Assembly: GCA_002290645.2 (NCBI GenBank)
Contig: NMOS02000010.1
Location: forward strand, 1-63,494
Reading direction: 5' to 3'
DNA: 63,494 nucleotides
Origin: Candidatus Aquirickettsiella gammari
GTDB lineage: Bacteria; Pseudomonadota; Gammaproteobacteria; Diplorickettsiales; Diplorickettsiaceae
Below, one piece after another: positions 9,316 through 19,428 of the stretch. The notes below the pieces were generated by a model. It ran no database searches. It was given only the letters and a program-made list of their open reading frames with translations, and had not been told where the DNA came from. How positions within the stretch are numbered: position 1 is the stretch's first letter; each line of letters starts with the position of its first letter. Made by a program: the position numbers and the translations under genes.

Positions 9316-10182
9316 TTAGTTAATATGGGCAAGAATGCCATCTAATTCTTCTAAGCTATTATAATGAATGATAAGCTGGCCTTTGCCGTGTAAATTTTGT
9401 TTAAAAAATACTTTTGCCCCCAATTTATCCGATAATTTACGCTCTAAGCGTTGCACATCGGCGTCGATTTTGAGTGGCGATTGCGGTTCTTGGTCGGTGA
9501 ACGAAGCATTTTGTACCAGACGTTCGGTTTCTCGAACAGAAAGTTTATTCTTTATTATTTTTTCTGCCGCTAGAATTTGCAAGTTGACCGGGAGGCTTAA
9601 TAGCGCCCTGGCATGACCCATTTCCAGTTGGTTTTGCTGTAGTAAAAGCTTTAGCGCCGGCGCTAAGCTTAACAGACGGAGTAAATTAGTAATTGTTGTC
9701 CGGGAACGACCCATGGTCTTGGCGACTTCTTGATGGGTTAACTTAAATTCATTAATGAGTCGTTGTATCCCTTCGGCCTCTTCAAGTGGATTAAGATCTT
9801 GACGTTGAATATTTTCGATCAAGGAAATAGCAAGTGCCGTTTCATCTGAAATAACCTTGATTAATGCAGGAACCTCTTTTAGGCTGGCGAGCTGAGCGGC
9901 GCGCCAGCGACGTTCACCGGCAATAATCTCATAACGATTTTCTTCAATAAGGCGTACCACAATAGGATTAATAATGCCTTGGGTGCGAATAGAACTGGCT
10001 AGGTCTTCTAAAGCTTGTTGGGCAAATTCTCTTCTGGGTTGATAACGACCTGCTTGTAAAAGCTCGATAGGTAAACAACGTAATTCTTCTTTGGAAGAAT
10101 TGGCTGTTTGGACTAAATCTTCAAAGGGTTGACCACTTAATAGCATGTCGAGGTTTCGACCTAAACGCGATTTTTTCATCAT
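9316..10182 (-). CDS. parB: Chromosome partitioning protein ParB
   Basis: CTP-dependent clamp that loads on parS DNA and works with ParA to separate sister origins. Visible: the ParB/Srx domain with GERRWRAAQLA, the helix-turn-helix EVAKTMGRSRTTITNLLRL, and a C-terminal dimer domain. 288 residues, typical. Its ATG overlaps the parA stop by four bases (ATGA), a coupled pair. In many gammaproteobacteria parAB follow mnmG-rsmG near oriC; those genes are not here, and I found no perfect parS (TGTTTCACGTGAAACA) in the window. Confidence 0.95.
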   Translation of the reverse strand: MMKKSRLGRNLDMLLSGQPFEDLVQTANSSKEELRCLPIELLQAGRYQPRREFAQQALEDLASSIRTQGIINPIVVRLIEENRYEIIAGERRWRAAQLASLKEVPALIKVISDETALAISLIENIQRQDLNPLEEAEGIQRLINEFKLTHQEVAKTMGRSRTTITNLLRLLSLAPALKLLLQQNQLEMGHARALLSLPVNLQILAAEKIIKNKLSVRETERLVQNASFTDQEPQSPLKIDADVQRLERKLSDKLGAKVFFKQNLHGKGQLIIHYNSLEELDGILAHIN

Positions 10183-11039
10183 AGTACCTGTTCAATGGAC
10201 GGAGATTTATCATGTTGGGAACGCTTTTTTAAAAAAGTAGTCGAGGGTATGTCCGAAGGCGCATGTATTGAAGGTATCGGGCATCCATCACGGCTTAATA
10301 TTTCCTTGGCTAAACTTAAATAAGCTTGACTCCCATTTGAATGGGGATCATATAACAAAGCCGGCTGCCCATGACTAGGCGCCTCAGCAAGCCGAATATT
10401 GCGTGGAATAAGTGTGGAATATATTTTATCTTTGAAATGCATTAATAACTGTTCAGAAACCTGTTTAGCTAGGCTATTACGGCCATCAAACAAGGTACGT
10501 AATATACCGTGAATCTGTAAATGTGGATTGACGGTGGCGCGTAAGCTTTGTAATGTATTGATGAGATTGCTTAAGCCTTCTAAGGCAAAATATTCACACT
10601 GAACAGGAATAATAACTGAGTTAGCGGCCACTAAGGCATTTACGGTGAGTATATTTAATGAAGGTGGGCAATCTAGCAGTATATAGTCATATAGGTTGGA
10701 TAGCACAGCGAGTTTCTTTTTGAGTGTATATTCGCGTTGCTCTTTTTGTAATAATTGGACTTCGGTCTGCGTTAGATCGGTGGTTCCTGGAATCAGGCTA
10801 TAGCCTGCAGGGGTTACTAGCAAACTTTCTTGTATCGGGATTTCATCTAAGAGTACTTGTGCAATATTAGCTCCAGGCTCTTTTTGGAAAAGACTACCCG
10901 TGGTTGCATTGGCCTGCGGATCGAGATCGATTAAGAGTGTTTTTTGTTCAAGCAAGGCCATCGATGCGGCCAGGTTAATACAACTCGTGGTTTTCCCTAC
11001 CCCACCTTTTTGGTTAACGATAGCGATAATTTTGCCCAT
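10179..11039 (-). CDS. parA: Chromosome partitioning ATPase ParA
   Basis: Deviant Walker A ATPase that forms the nucleoid gradient followed by ParB-parS complexes. KGGVGKTT is at residues 11-18 with the signature lysine of the ParA/MinD family; the second motif LLIDLDPQANATTG and LDCPPSLN follow. 286 residues; the C-terminal 30 residues are polar and variable. First gene of the parA-parB pair, divergent from the metal importer genes. Confidence 0.95.
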   Translation of the reverse strand: MGKIIAIVNQKGGVGKTTSCINLAASMALLEQKTLLIDLDPQANATTGSLFQKEPGANIAQVLLDEIPIQESLLVTPAGYSLIPGTTDLTQTEVQLLQKEQREYTLKKKLAVLSNLYDYILLDCPPSLNILTVNALVAANSVIIPVQCEYFALEGLSNLINTLQSLRATVNPHLQIHGILRTLFDGRNSLAKQVSEQLLMHFKDKIYSTLIPRNIRLAEAPSHGQPALLYDPHSNGSQAYLSLAKEILSRDGCPIPSIHAPSDIPSTTFLKKRSQHDKSPSIEQVL

Positions 11040-11223
11040 ATAGCCCCATAATCTGTCTTGACAAGGTTGATATAGTATAACGGTTCATGACTAACTTGCT
11101 AATTTACCTGACACCCATACGAGATAAAATCCTAACTCATGAGCGAGCAATCAAGTGTTCAGCGACCTGAAGCTGAATAGATGTTATGCAAAATATTTTT
11201 GTTTTAAGCAAAAGGGCGTACTG

Positions 11224-12099
11224 ATGTCTAAATTTTTTCTAGGTTTGGGGTTTTTAATGGCGATCTTGTTAGCCAAGATGAGTTTTGCAATACCGGTTAT
11301 TCACATTATAGCGGCTGAGAATTTTTATGGCTCCGTGGCAAAGGAAATAGGTGGATCCTATGTCCAAGTCACGAGTATTCTGAATCAGCCGGACCAAGAT
11401 CCGCATTTATTTAATATAACGCCTAGCATTGCAAAACGCTTAGAGCGAGCAGATCTCGTTATTTATAATGGTTTAGGCTACGATCCGTGGATACAAAATT
11501 TATTGAACGTGGGCGCATCAACAAGGACGCTTCTTTGTGTCGCAAAGCTACTTCATAAAAAAGCGGGTGATAACCCACATATTTGGTATGATCCGGCTAC
11601 TATGCCGGTCGTGGCGGGGGCGGTACGCGATTTTTTAATAAAAAAGGATCCTAATCATCAAAAAGAATATCAAATTCGCTACCAGCATTTTCTTCAACAC
11701 CACCAACATTTAATGCAGCGGATAGCCCACATTAAAACCTACTATAATAATACCGATGTGATTGCAACGGAGCCGGTATTTGGATATATGGCTAAGGCTT
11801 TAGGTTTTCGCATGCATGGAATCGCGTTTCAAACCAGTATGATGAATGGCGTTGATCCGGGGCCTAAACAAGTCCAGGCATTTCAAAGTCAGTTACAGCA
11901 TCATCGCGTCAGGATTTTATTTTACAATCAACAAGTGAGTAGTCCGTTGGTATTGTATTTATTGCAACAAGCCAAACAATTTGCTATTCCGGTGGTGGGA
12001 GTGATGGAAACACAAGCTCTCTATGAAACATATCATGAATGGATGCAGGATCAATTAAAACGAGTGGAGCAGGTTTTAGATGAACGCCATAGAGTTTAA
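11224..12099 (+). CDS. Metal-binding periplasmic protein of a zinc/manganese ABC importer
   Basis: Cluster A-I (ZnuA/MntA-like) solute-binding protein that captures a transition metal in the periplasm. The ATG at 11224 is chosen because AAAGGG lies 8 bases before it and it starts a clean signal peptide (MSKFFLGLGFLMAILLAKMSFA, cleavage near residue 22). His61 (DPHLF) and His119 (NPHIW) match the first two metal ligands; the third His position is taken by Glu183 in ATEPVFGYM, a variant seen in a subgroup of this family. There is no His-rich loop. 291 residues. The metal cannot be decided from sequence. Start of a three-gene operon with overlapping reading frames. Confidence 0.88.
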   Translation: MSKFFLGLGFLMAILLAKMSFAIPVIHIIAAENFYGSVAKEIGGSYVQVTSILNQPDQDPHLFNITPSIAKRLERADLVIYNGLGYDPWIQNLLNVGASTRTLLCVAKLLHKKAGDNPHIWYDPATMPVVAGAVRDFLIKKDPNHQKEYQIRYQHFLQHHQHLMQRIAHIKTYYNNTDVIATEPVFGYMAKALGFRMHGIAFQTSMMNGVDPGPKQVQAFQSQLQHHRVRILFYNQQVSSPLVLYLLQQAKQFAIPVVGVMETQALYETYHEWMQDQLKRVEQVLDERHRV

Positions 12100-12898
12100 A
12101 CAATTAAGCCTTGCTTATGGGCAGCGCTGTATTTTTCAAGATTTCACTGCGAGCATTGCCTCAGGTGAGTTTATCGCAATTTTAGGGGTTAATGGGGCCG
12201 GTAAAAGTACCTTATTACGATCAATCTTAGGATTAATTGCGCCGAGTAAAGGTCAAATTTCACTATTTGGTCAAGCGCTGCATAAAGGCGCATCTTTCAT
12301 TGGTTATATGCCGCAAATGCGACAAAATACAGGAAGTAATAATAGCTTGAGTGCTTATGCGTGGCTAGGCGCTAATCTCAATGGATATCAGTGGGGCTTA
12401 CCTCGTTTAAATGCACAGCAAACTGAAGAATTACAACGCGTGATCCGTTTGGTGAAAGCTGAAAAGATCATAAATAGACCTTACAGCCTTTTATCCGGAG
12501 GTGAACGACAACGTCTATTATTAGCTCAAGCCTTGTTGAATAAACCGAAGATTTTATTGCTCGATGAACCGCTGGTAAATTTAGATCCTTACTATCAGGC
12601 CACCTTGGTCAATTTAATTGATGAAATTCGTTTGCAATATGGTATTACTATATTGTTTACTTCGCATGATATTAACCCTTTGATAAGTAGTGTCGGTAGG
12701 GTGCTTTATTTAGCCAAAGGTAAAGCAGTTATTGGCTTAGTCAATGAAATTATTAATAGTAAAAAGCTAAGTGAGCTTTATGGTATGGACATGCAGGTTA
12801 TTCAGCATGAGCAACAACTTTTTGTAATAAATAAAGAATTAGGATTCCATCATCATGTCAACCATTGTAGACCCGACCTTGATCATTTCTCTGTTTGA
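12080..12898 (+). CDS. znuC: ATPase of the zinc/manganese ABC importer
   Basis: Supplies energy for the importer. Walker A GVNGAGKST at residues 36-44, signature LSGGERQ at 138-144, Walker B ILLLDEP at 158-164, and the switch histidine in FTSHD. 272 residues. Overlaps the binding-protein gene by 20 bases and the permease gene by 44 bases, so the three proteins are translationally coupled. The tail after about residue 240 is family-specific and not conserved. The gene symbol follows general family membership; the substrate may be zinc or manganese. Confidence 0.88.
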   Translation: MNAIEFKQLSLAYGQRCIFQDFTASIASGEFIAILGVNGAGKSTLLRSILGLIAPSKGQISLFGQALHKGASFIGYMPQMRQNTGSNNSLSAYAWLGANLNGYQWGLPRLNAQQTEELQRVIRLVKAEKIINRPYSLLSGGERQRLLLAQALLNKPKILLLDEPLVNLDPYYQATLVNLIDEIRLQYGITILFTSHDINPLISSVGRVLYLAKGKAVIGLVNEIINSKKLSELYGMDMQVIQHEQQLFVINKELGFHHHVNHCRPDLDHFSV

Positions 12899-13676
12899 AT
12901 ATGATTTTCTCCGTAATGCGCTGATAGCCGGTACGATTGCGGCAATATTAGCTGGGCTGGTCGGTTATTTCATGGTAATCCGCAGATTGGCTTTTGCGGG
13001 CCACGCCTTAGGTCATATTGGCTTTGCAGGGGCGACAGGCGCTGGCTTATTAGGTTTAATGCCGGTTACAGGGCAGTTACTTTTGACGCTATTAGCCGCT
13101 GTAGGAATGGGTAGTTTAGGTCATAGAATTAATAAAAGTGATATGGCCATTGGTATTATCTTGGCATTTGCGCTGGGATTAGGGGTCTTATTTTTACATT
13201 TTTATACCAGTTATGCCTCACAGGCGATGACTATTCTCTTTGGTAATCTTTTAGGTGTTTCATGGCATTTAATCCACATGATGTTGCTTTACGCTATTTT
13301 TAGCTTATTAGCCTTAGCTGTTATTGCCAGACCGTTGTTATTTGCTAGTTTAGAACCTGAATTAGCGGAAGCAAAAGGTGTTTCTTTACCACTACTTTCT
13401 ATTTTATTTATGATCATTGTGGCAGTAGCTGTGACTGAAGCCAGTCAAGTGGTGGGCGTACTTTTAGTGTTTACCTTATTGATAGGACCTGCCGCCGCGG
13501 CCTTAAATTGGACGCGTCATCTCTTAAGTGGTTTGTTCTTAACGGTATTGTTAGGTGTTTTAATCGTCTGGTTAGGTATTATTTTAGCCTTTGTTACCGA
13601 TTGGCCTATCCCATTTTGGATTAGTGCACTCGCAGCAAGTAATTATTTTTTAAGTTTTATCGGCAAGGTAAACTAG
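12855..13676 (+). CDS. znuB: Permease of the zinc/manganese ABC importer
   Basis: Inner-membrane channel subunit of the ABC-3 family, with about eight hydrophobic segments across 273 residues. The conserved region RRLAFAGHALGHIGFAGATGA lies near residues 37-57, where the coupling of permease and ATPase is expected. It overlaps the ATPase gene by 44 bases and ends the operon, followed by a strong terminator at 13685-13723. Confidence 0.9.
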   Translation: MSTIVDPTLIISLFEYDFLRNALIAGTIAAILAGLVGYFMVIRRLAFAGHALGHIGFAGATGAGLLGLMPVTGQLLLTLLAAVGMGSLGHRINKSDMAIGIILAFALGLGVLFLHFYTSYASQAMTILFGNLLGVSWHLIHMMLLYAIFSLLALAVIARPLLFASLEPELAEAKGVSLPLLSILFMIIVAVAVTEASQVVGVLLVFTLLIGPAAAALNWTRHLLSGLFLTVLLGVLIVWLGIILAFVTDWPIPFWISALAASNYFLSFIGKVN

Positions 13677-13684
13677 TTAAAAGC

Positions 13685-13723
13685 AAAAAGTGGCGCTGAG
13701 CTGTTACACGAGCGCCACTTTTT
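13685..13723. terminator. Strong bidirectional rho-independent terminator
   Basis: AAAAAGTGGCGCT at 13685-13697 and AGCGCCACTTTTT at 13711-13723 are perfect 13-bp arms around a 13-base loop. The stem has a GC-rich core and ends in T5 on the plus strand and T5 on the minus strand, so it can stop both the importer operon and the convergent nrdAB operon. Confidence 0.88.
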
Positions 13724-13765
13724 CCAATAGTGTACCTAAAGCTTAGTTAAAATAGGCGTGAGTAT

Positions 13766-14887
13766 TTAGTCATCCCAATTTAAGCTACCGCCGGTTTGAT
13801 ATTCCGTCACGCGGGTTTCAAAGAAATTCTTTTCCTTTTTAAGATCAATGATTTCACTCATCCAGGGTAAGGGGTTACTGACACCTGAATATTGTTCAGG
13901 TAAGCCAATTTGTACAAGACGTCGATTGCCTATAAAACGTAGATAATCCCACATCATATTTGCATTTAATCCCAGAATACCGCGTGGCATGGTGTCCTTT
14001 GCATATTGATACTCGAGATCAACTCCTTCTTTGACAAGATTAATTACATAAGTTTTGAATTCAGAGGTCCATAAATGTGGATTTTCCAATTTAATTTGAT
14101 TGATAACATCGATACCAAAATTTAAATGCATCGACTCATCACGTAAAATATATTGAAATTGTTCGGCGGTGCCGGTCATTTTATTGCGTCGACCCATACT
14201 TAAAATCTGTGAAAAGCCAACATAGAAAAATATACCTTCGAATACAACATAAAACGCAATTAAATCGCGCAATAGACGCTGATCATTTTCAGGTGTGCCC
14301 GTACGAAACAAAGGATCTGCTAAGCTTTGGGTAAAGGGGAGTGCCCACTCGGTTTTTTTTGCGACGGTGGGTAGTTCACGATACATGTTAAAAAGGCGTG
14401 ACTCATCCATCCCTAAACTTTCGATCACATATTGGTAGGCATGGGTATGTAAGGCTTCTTCAAAGGCTTGTCTTAGTAAATATTGACGACATTCTGGATT
14501 GGTAATGTGGCGATAGACCGCTAAAACGAGATTATTAGCCACTAAGGAATCGGCGGTTGAAAAGAACCCTAGACTTCGTTCTATGATCAAACGCTCATCG
14601 GAGCTTAGCCCTTTCGGATCGCGCCATAAAGCGATGTCAGCGGACATGTTAATTTCTTGTGGCATCCAATGATTAGCACAAGCCGCTAAATATTTTTCCC
14701 AAGCCCATTTATATTTAAAGGGAACAAGCTGATTGAGATCAGCGCGACAATTAATAATTTTTTTATCATCGACTTGTACACGCGCAGCGCCTATTTCGAG
14801 CGCTTCTAAACCAGTAAAGCCACCGTGCGTATCTTCAGTCGATTTCACAGGGAATACGGTGTTTGTATTTGAATTAGTCGTGTTCAT
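13766..14887 (-). CDS. nrdB: Ribonucleotide reductase class Ia, small (radical) subunit
   Basis: Holds the di-iron tyrosyl radical used by NrdA. Glu144, His147 and Tyr151 (EALHTHAY) match the E. coli Glu115-His118-Tyr122 pattern, so the radical tyrosine is present and the enzyme is class Ia, not the chlamydia-like Ic type. DESMHLNFG provides later iron ligands. The start at 14887 is chosen because GGAGG lies 10 bases upstream; a longer frame to 14935 overlaps nrdA and has no ribosome binding site. 374 residues; the last residues are acidic (NWDD). 38 bases after nrdA, same operon. Confidence 0.95.
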   Translation of the reverse strand: MNTTNSNTNTVFPVKSTEDTHGGFTGLEALEIGAARVQVDDKKIINCRADLNQLVPFKYKWAWEKYLAACANHWMPQEINMSADIALWRDPKGLSSDERLIIERSLGFFSTADSLVANNLVLAVYRHITNPECRQYLLRQAFEEALHTHAYQYVIESLGMDESRLFNMYRELPTVAKKTEWALPFTQSLADPLFRTGTPENDQRLLRDLIAFYVVFEGIFFYVGFSQILSMGRRNKMTGTAEQFQYILRDESMHLNFGIDVINQIKLENPHLWTSEFKTYVINLVKEGVDLEYQYAKDTMPRGILGLNANMMWDYLRFIGNRRLVQIGLPEQYSGVSNPLPWMSEIIDLKKEKNFFETRVTEYQTGGSLNWDD

Positions 14888-14925
14888 GGTGGCACAATCC
14901 TCCGCAATAGTAACTTTTTTAAAAC

Positions 14926-17778
14926 TTATTGACATGATTCACAATCAGGGTCGAGTATGGAACAGCTTAGTCCTGAGGCCGGGGTGTCCGACTGTACTGA
15001 ATTTAAGTGACTCCCTTCTAAGGTCGCCTTTTCAGTGTGCGTGGCGCCCATGGTACGTAAGTAGTAACTGGTTTTTAATCCCTTAAGCCAAATATTTTTA
15101 TAGAGTTCATCTAATTTTTTACCGGAGGCTTGTGCCATATAAAGATTTAAAGATTGACTTTGATCAATCCACTTTTGTCGACGCGATCCGGCTTCGACTA
15201 GCCAATGGGTTGGGATCTCAAAGGCAGTCGCATAGAGTTGTTTTAAGCTATCAGGAACGCGTTCAATTTTTTGTAAACTACCGTCATAATATTTGAGATC
15301 ATTTAGCATCACCGCATCCCATAACCCAAGTAGTTTCAGATCTTTGACTAAATAGGGATTGATTACGGTAAATTCGCCGGACATATTAGATTTTACAAAT
15401 AGGTTTTGGTAGGTTGGCTCAATAGATTGGGCAACACCACAGATATTGGAGATAGTGGCGGTGGGTGCAATGGCCATACAATTTGAATTGCGCATCCCAT
15501 CTTTTATTACCTTTTGTCGTAATGATTGCCAATCTAAGTGGCTGGTCTGGTCTTGATTGAATAACTCGCCACGGGTTTTTTGTAGCAAGGCAATAGAGTC
15601 TAAGGGTAAGATACCTTGACTCCACAACGAGCCTTGAAAACTTTCATAACGGCCACGTTCTTTGGCTAAATCACTAGAAGCTTCGATGGCGTAATAACTA
15701 ATTAATTCCATGGAATGATCCGCAAACGTAATAGCAGCTTCTGAAGCATAAGGAATACGTAACTGATATAAAGCATCCTGAAAACCCATGAGGCCAAGAC
15801 CAATAGGGCGATGTTTTAAGTTAGAGCGGCGGGCTTGAGGTACCGTATAATAATTGATGTCAATCACGTTATCTAACATACGTATGGCCGTGCGGATGGT
15901 GCGACGTAATTTTATTTGATCAAGCTCTCCCGATGCGGTGAGATGTTGGGGTAGATTAATACTTCCCAAATTACAGACAGCAATCTCATCAATAGACGTG
16001 TTAAGCGTAATTTCGGTACATAAATTAGAACTATGAATCGTTCCTATATGTTGTTGTGGAGAACGTAAGTTACAAGGATCTTTAAAGGTAATCCAGGGAT
16101 GTCCCGTTTCAAATAATAAGCTCAGCATTTTACGCCACAGATTGGTAGCAGGAATAGTCTTAAAATTTTTAATTTCACCGCGCGCTGCTTTGGCCTCATA
16201 GGCTTGATATTTTTCTTCAAATTCCAGACCGAAAATATCATGTAGATCCGGTGTTTCATCCGGTGAGAATAAGGTCCAATTTTCTCCTTGCAGGAGTCGT
16301 TTCATGAATAAGTCAGGCACCCAATTGGCGGTATTCATGTCATGGGTACGACGTCGGTCATCACCGGTATTCTTTCTTAATTCTAAAAACTCTTCGATAT
16401 CTAAGTGCCAAGTTTCTAGATAAGCGCAGACAGCGCCTTTACGTTTCCCACCTTGATTGACGGCGACCGCAGAAGCGTTGGCTACATTTAGAAAAGGAAC
16501 TACCCCGAGTGATTTACCATTCGTGCCTTTAATTCGTGCTCCCATGGCTCTAACGGGTGTCCAATCATTGCCTAAACCACCGGCAAATTTTGACAGTAAG
16601 GCATTATCTTTTATGGCACTGTAAATTTGATCGAGATCATCTGCTACGGTGGTTAAGAAGCAACTCGAGAGTTGTGGACGCAATGTTCCGGCATTAAATA
16701 AGGTCGGTGTAGAGGCCATGTAGTCAAAGGAAGAAAGTAATTGATAAAATTCAATAGCACGATCTTCCTTGTTCGATTCTTGCTGGGCAAGGCCCATCGC
16801 AATGCGCATAAAAAAAGCTTGTGGTAATTCAAAGCGGACATCATCAGCATGCAGAAAGTAACGATCGTATAAAGTTTGTAAACTCAAATAAGTAAATTGT
16901 TGATCCCGTTCAGGGAGTAAGGCCTTCCCCAACTTTTCTAAATCAAAGCTTCGTAATTGTGGATCCAGTAATTCCAGTGCAACACCGCGTTTGATGTAGT
17001 GTTGAAAGTAATGGTGATATACCCCAGCGTGGCTGTTGGTGTAGACGGCGGTGGGTAGTTCGAGAAAATCTAACGCCTCTGTATATAAAGTGCGTAATAA
17101 AAATCGTGCTGTCGCGTAGGTATAATTGGGATCTTGCTCTACCAGTGTGCGCGCACTAATAATGAGTGCTTTATCAATCTCTAGGATAGGCATCCCATCA
17201 TAGAGGTTACGTAAGGTTTCTTGTAGGATTAGCTCGTGTTTTACTTCACTTAGGTCTTTACAGGTTTCGCTGATGAGCAGACTAAGCTGGGTTAAATCTA
17301 AGGGGCGTTGACTTCCATCGGCTAAGCTTACTTGTAATTGAAGGTGAGATTGCGTGTTGGTTTCCGCACGCATTTTTCGTCGTTCTTCACGATAGAGCAC
17401 ATAAGCGCGTGCAACTTGGTGCGCTTCAACCCGCATTAAGGCGAGTTCAACTTGATCTTGTATCGCTTCAATGGGCAGTGTTCCACCGTTGGGGTGGCGT
17501 TGCTGTATGATGTGGGTTACTTGTTGAGTGAGTTGTGACACGCGTTCATGGATACGGGTTGAAAGTGCCGCTTGCCCGCCTTCGACGGCAAGAAACGCTT
17601 TGGTAATCGCAACTCTTATTTTACTCGGGTCGTAATTGACAAGTTTACCGTTACGTTTAATCACTTGCAGTGTACAAATGAATTTATTCTCTTGTTCTGC
17701 TTCCGGATTAGATAGTAGAATCTCGGCGTTATTAAGCAGAAGAGAAGAAGTCATTAGTTCGGATGAAAGTCCGCTCAT
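14926..17778 (-). CDS. nrdA: Ribonucleotide reductase class Ia, large (catalytic) subunit
   Basis: Reduces ribonucleoside diphosphates. At 950 residues it is longer than E. coli NrdA (761), with extra N-terminal sequence: an ATP-cone at about 37-130 ([16 protein letters not shown]) and a second cone-like stretch at about 148-240. The catalytic Asn-x-Cys-x-Glu lies in [13 protein letters not shown] and the first redox cysteine in LSSCFLTT. The C-terminal CESCQ carries the swinging cysteine pair. A strong AAGGAG ribosome binding site precedes the ATG. The promoter upstream carries two NrdR boxes. Confidence 0.96.
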   Translation of the reverse strand: MSGLSSELMTSSLLLNNAEILLSNPEAEQENKFICTLQVIKRNGKLVNYDPSKIRVAITKAFLAVEGGQAALSTRIHERVSQLTQQVTHIIQQRHPNGGTLPIEAIQDQVELALMRVEAHQVARAYVLYREERRKMRAETNTQSHLQLQVSLADGSQRPLDLTQLSLLISETCKDLSEVKHELILQETLRNLYDGMPILEIDKALIISARTLVEQDPNYTYATARFLLRTLYTEALDFLELPTAVYTNSHAGVYHHYFQHYIKRGVALELLDPQLRSFDLEKLGKALLPERDQQFTYLSLQTLYDRYFLHADDVRFELPQAFFMRIAMGLAQQESNKEDRAIEFYQLLSSFDYMASTPTLFNAGTLRPQLSSCFLTTVADDLDQIYSAIKDNALLSKFAGGLGNDWTPVRAMGARIKGTNGKSLGVVPFLNVANASAVAVNQGGKRKGAVCAYLETWHLDIEEFLELRKNTGDDRRRTHDMNTANWVPDLFMKRLLQGENWTLFSPDETPDLHDIFGLEFEEKYQAYEAKAARGEIKNFKTIPATNLWRKMLSLLFETGHPWITFKDPCNLRSPQQHIGTIHSSNLCTEITLNTSIDEIAVCNLGSINLPQHLTASGELDQIKLRRTIRTAIRMLDNVIDINYYTVPQARRSNLKHRPIGLGLMGFQDALYQLRIPYASEAAITFADHSMELISYYAIEASSDLAKERGRYESFQGSLWSQGILPLDSIALLQKTRGELFNQDQTSHLDWQSLRQKVIKDGMRNSNCMAIAPTATISNICGVAQSIEPTYQNLFVKSNMSGEFTVINPYLVKDLKLLGLWDAVMLNDLKYYDGSLQKIERVPDSLKQLYATAFEIPTHWLVEAGSRRQKWIDQSQSLNLYMAQASGKKLDELYKNIWLKGLKTSYYLRTMGATHTEKATLEGSHLNSVQSDTPASGLSCSILDPDCESCQ

Positions 17779-17828
17779 GGATGCTCCTTAAAAAGCTTGT
17801 GAAGAATTATCGCTATGGAAATGATATA

Positions 17829-17844
17829 ACACAATATCATGTGG
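17829..17844. promoter_or_regulatory. NrdR box 1 upstream of nrdAB
   Basis: ACACAATATCATGTGG matches the NrdR box pattern (ACACWATATNTAGTGT) at most positions. It starts exactly 32 bases before box 2, about three helical turns, which is the spacing NrdR octamers or tetramers need to bind paired boxes. It covers the candidate -10 hexamer TATTGT of the nrdA promoter. The regulator is encoded at 44241. Confidence 0.75.
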
Positions 17845-17860
17845 TTTCTATAGTGCGCAA
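17831..17860 (-). promoter_or_regulatory. Candidate nrdA promoter between and within the NrdR boxes
   Basis: On the minus strand TTGCGC (17860-17855) and TATTGT (17836-17831) are separated by 18 bases. The -35 lies between the two NrdR boxes and the -10 within box 1, so NrdR binding would block RNA polymerase. Confidence 0.4.
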
Positions 17861-17876
17861 CCACTATATAAAGTGA
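17861..17876. promoter_or_regulatory. NrdR box 2 upstream of nrdAB
   Basis: CCACTATATAAAGTGA matches the NrdR consensus core (CACTATAT..AGTG). Paired with box 1 at a 32-base offset. Together they are strong evidence that nrdAB is repressed by NrdR when dATP is plentiful. Confidence 0.75.
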
Positions 17877-17916
17877 GAAAATATTTAGCAAGCTGTGAGT
17901 AAGTTGGGACAAACAT

Positions 17917-17931
17917 GTTAATAGTATTAAC
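17917..17931. repeat. 15-bp palindrome upstream of phosphomannomutase gene
   Basis: GTTAATA-G-TATTAAC is a perfect inverted repeat with one central base, 106 bases before the gene at 18037 and 138 bases before nrdA. It could be an operator in the divergent gap, but it is AT-rich and short. Confidence 0.25.
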
Positions 17932-18036
17932 TTTTATCAATGCAATAGGCGGTTAGCGTAGGTTTTATGCATGGATGATTAAATTGCTTGCCGGGTGGCT
18001 GTATTTTGTCAGTTGTCGATAAACTTAGGAGAAGAT

Positions 18037-19428
18037 ATGCAACAAATTTCTTTTGAAGAGATCTCAAGGAGTATTTTCCGTGCTTACGATATTCGAGGTG
18101 TTGTTGGCGAATCGATAACACCGGAAGTGATTGAGACACTCGGTAGAGCGATTGGCAGTGTGGCGCAAGAGCAAGGCGAGGAGACGATTATTACCGCTCG
18201 CGATGGGCGCTTGTCGGGGCCTGTGTTGATAGAAGCACTGCATAAGGGATTACGTGAAAGTGGCTGTGATGTGATTGATATTGGCCAAGTTCCTAGCCCC
18301 GTGCTTTATTTTGCGACCCGTTATTTAAGCTATCGTTCGGGCGTGATGCTAACAGCGAGCCATAACCCTTGGAATTATAATGGCTTAAAAATTGTTTTAG
18401 CCGGAAAAAGTTTATCGGAAGCTACGATCGACGAATTGTACACACGCATTCAAGCGGGAGGTTTTAAATCGGGCCGAGGGAGCTTACAACAGATTTCCCT
18501 CGTAGAGGCGTATTTAAATCGAATTACGCAAGATATTACCCTGGCACGACCTTTGCGCGTGGTTCTAGATTGCGGAAACGGTGTGGGCGGAGTTGTGGCG
18601 CCGGAATTATTACGACGTTTGGGTTGTGAAGTGATTGAATTATTTTGTGAAGTGGATGGTTATTTCCCTAATCATCATCCAGACCCGAGTGTTCCTGAAA
18701 ATTTAAATGATTTAATCGCCGGAGTTAAACAGCATCAGGCCGATATTGGTTTAGCATTAGATGGAGATGGCGATAGACTCGGCGTTGTGACGAATCGAGG
18801 CGAGATTATTTGGCCTGATCGACAAATGATGCTCTATGCAATCGATGTCTTATCGCGCAATCCTGGAGCGCTCATCATTTACGATATCAAATCGACCGCT
18901 CACTTGGCAAAAGTTATTGCGGAACATAAAGGTCAGTCTTTAATGTGGAAGACCGGACATTCGATTATGAAGGCTAAACTAGAAGAAACCGGTGCATTAC
19001 TGGCCGGTGAAATGAGCGGTCACATTTTTTTTAAAGAACGTTGGTATGGTTTTGATGATGCGCTTTATACAGCGGCGCGTTTATTAGAAATTGTGGCTAA
19101 AGATACGCGCGATGTAAGTGAGCTATTTACAGCACTACCTAACAGTATTAATACGCCCGAATTAAAGCTCGCTATCGCGGAAGATAAAAAATTTACATTT
19201 ATGCGGGCTTTTCAAGCGCAGGTTGAATTTCCGGGTGCCAAGCTGAGTAAAATTGATGGGGTACGCGCCGAGTTTAAGGATGGTTGGGGTTTAGTAAGAG
19301 CATCTAACACGAGTCCTTATTTAATATTGCGCTTTGAAGCCGATAGCCAACAAGCCTTACAACGCATTCAAACTTTATTTGGCAAAGCCTTATTAACGAT
19401 GGAACCATCGCTAAAGTTACCTTTTTAA
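18037..19428 (+). CDS. algC: Phosphomannomutase/phosphoglucomutase (AlgC-like)
   Basis: Interconverts hexose 6- and 1-phosphates for lipopolysaccharide and exopolysaccharide precursors. The phosphoserine is Ser108 in LTASHNPWNYNG, the metal loop is ALDGDGDRLG (about 241-250), the sugar-binding GEMSGHIFF follows, and RASNTSPYLILRFE is the phosphate-binding region near the C-terminus. 463 residues. The ATG at 18037 is preceded by TAGGAG; an in-frame upstream start at 17995 lacks one. The stop overlaps the xthA start by one base. Confidence 0.93.
   Translation: MQQISFEEISRSIFRAYDIRGVVGESITPEVIETLGRAIGSVAQEQGEETIITARDGRLSGPVLIEALHKGLRESGCDVIDIGQVPSPVLYFATRYLSYRSGVMLTASHNPWNYNGLKIVLAGKSLSEATIDELYTRIQAGGFKSGRGSLQQISLVEAYLNRITQDITLARPLRVVLDCGNGVGGVVAPELLRRLGCEVIELFCEVDGYFPNHHPDPSVPENLNDLIAGVKQHQADIGLALDGDGDRLGVVTNRGEIIWPDRQMMLYAIDVLSRNPGALIIYDIKSTAHLAKVIAEHKGQSLMWKTGHSIMKAKLEETGALLAGEMSGHIFFKERWYGFDDALYTAARLLEIVAKDTRDVSELFTALPNSINTPELKLAIAEDKKFTFMRAFQAQVEFPGAKLSKIDGVRAEFKDGWGLVRASNTSPYLILRFEADSQQALQRIQTLFGKALLTMEPSLKLPF

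Noticed and set aside
14733-15086. Plus-strand open frame across the nrdA-nrdB junction
   Set aside because: It lies antisense to clear nrdA/nrdB coding sequence and has no family features.
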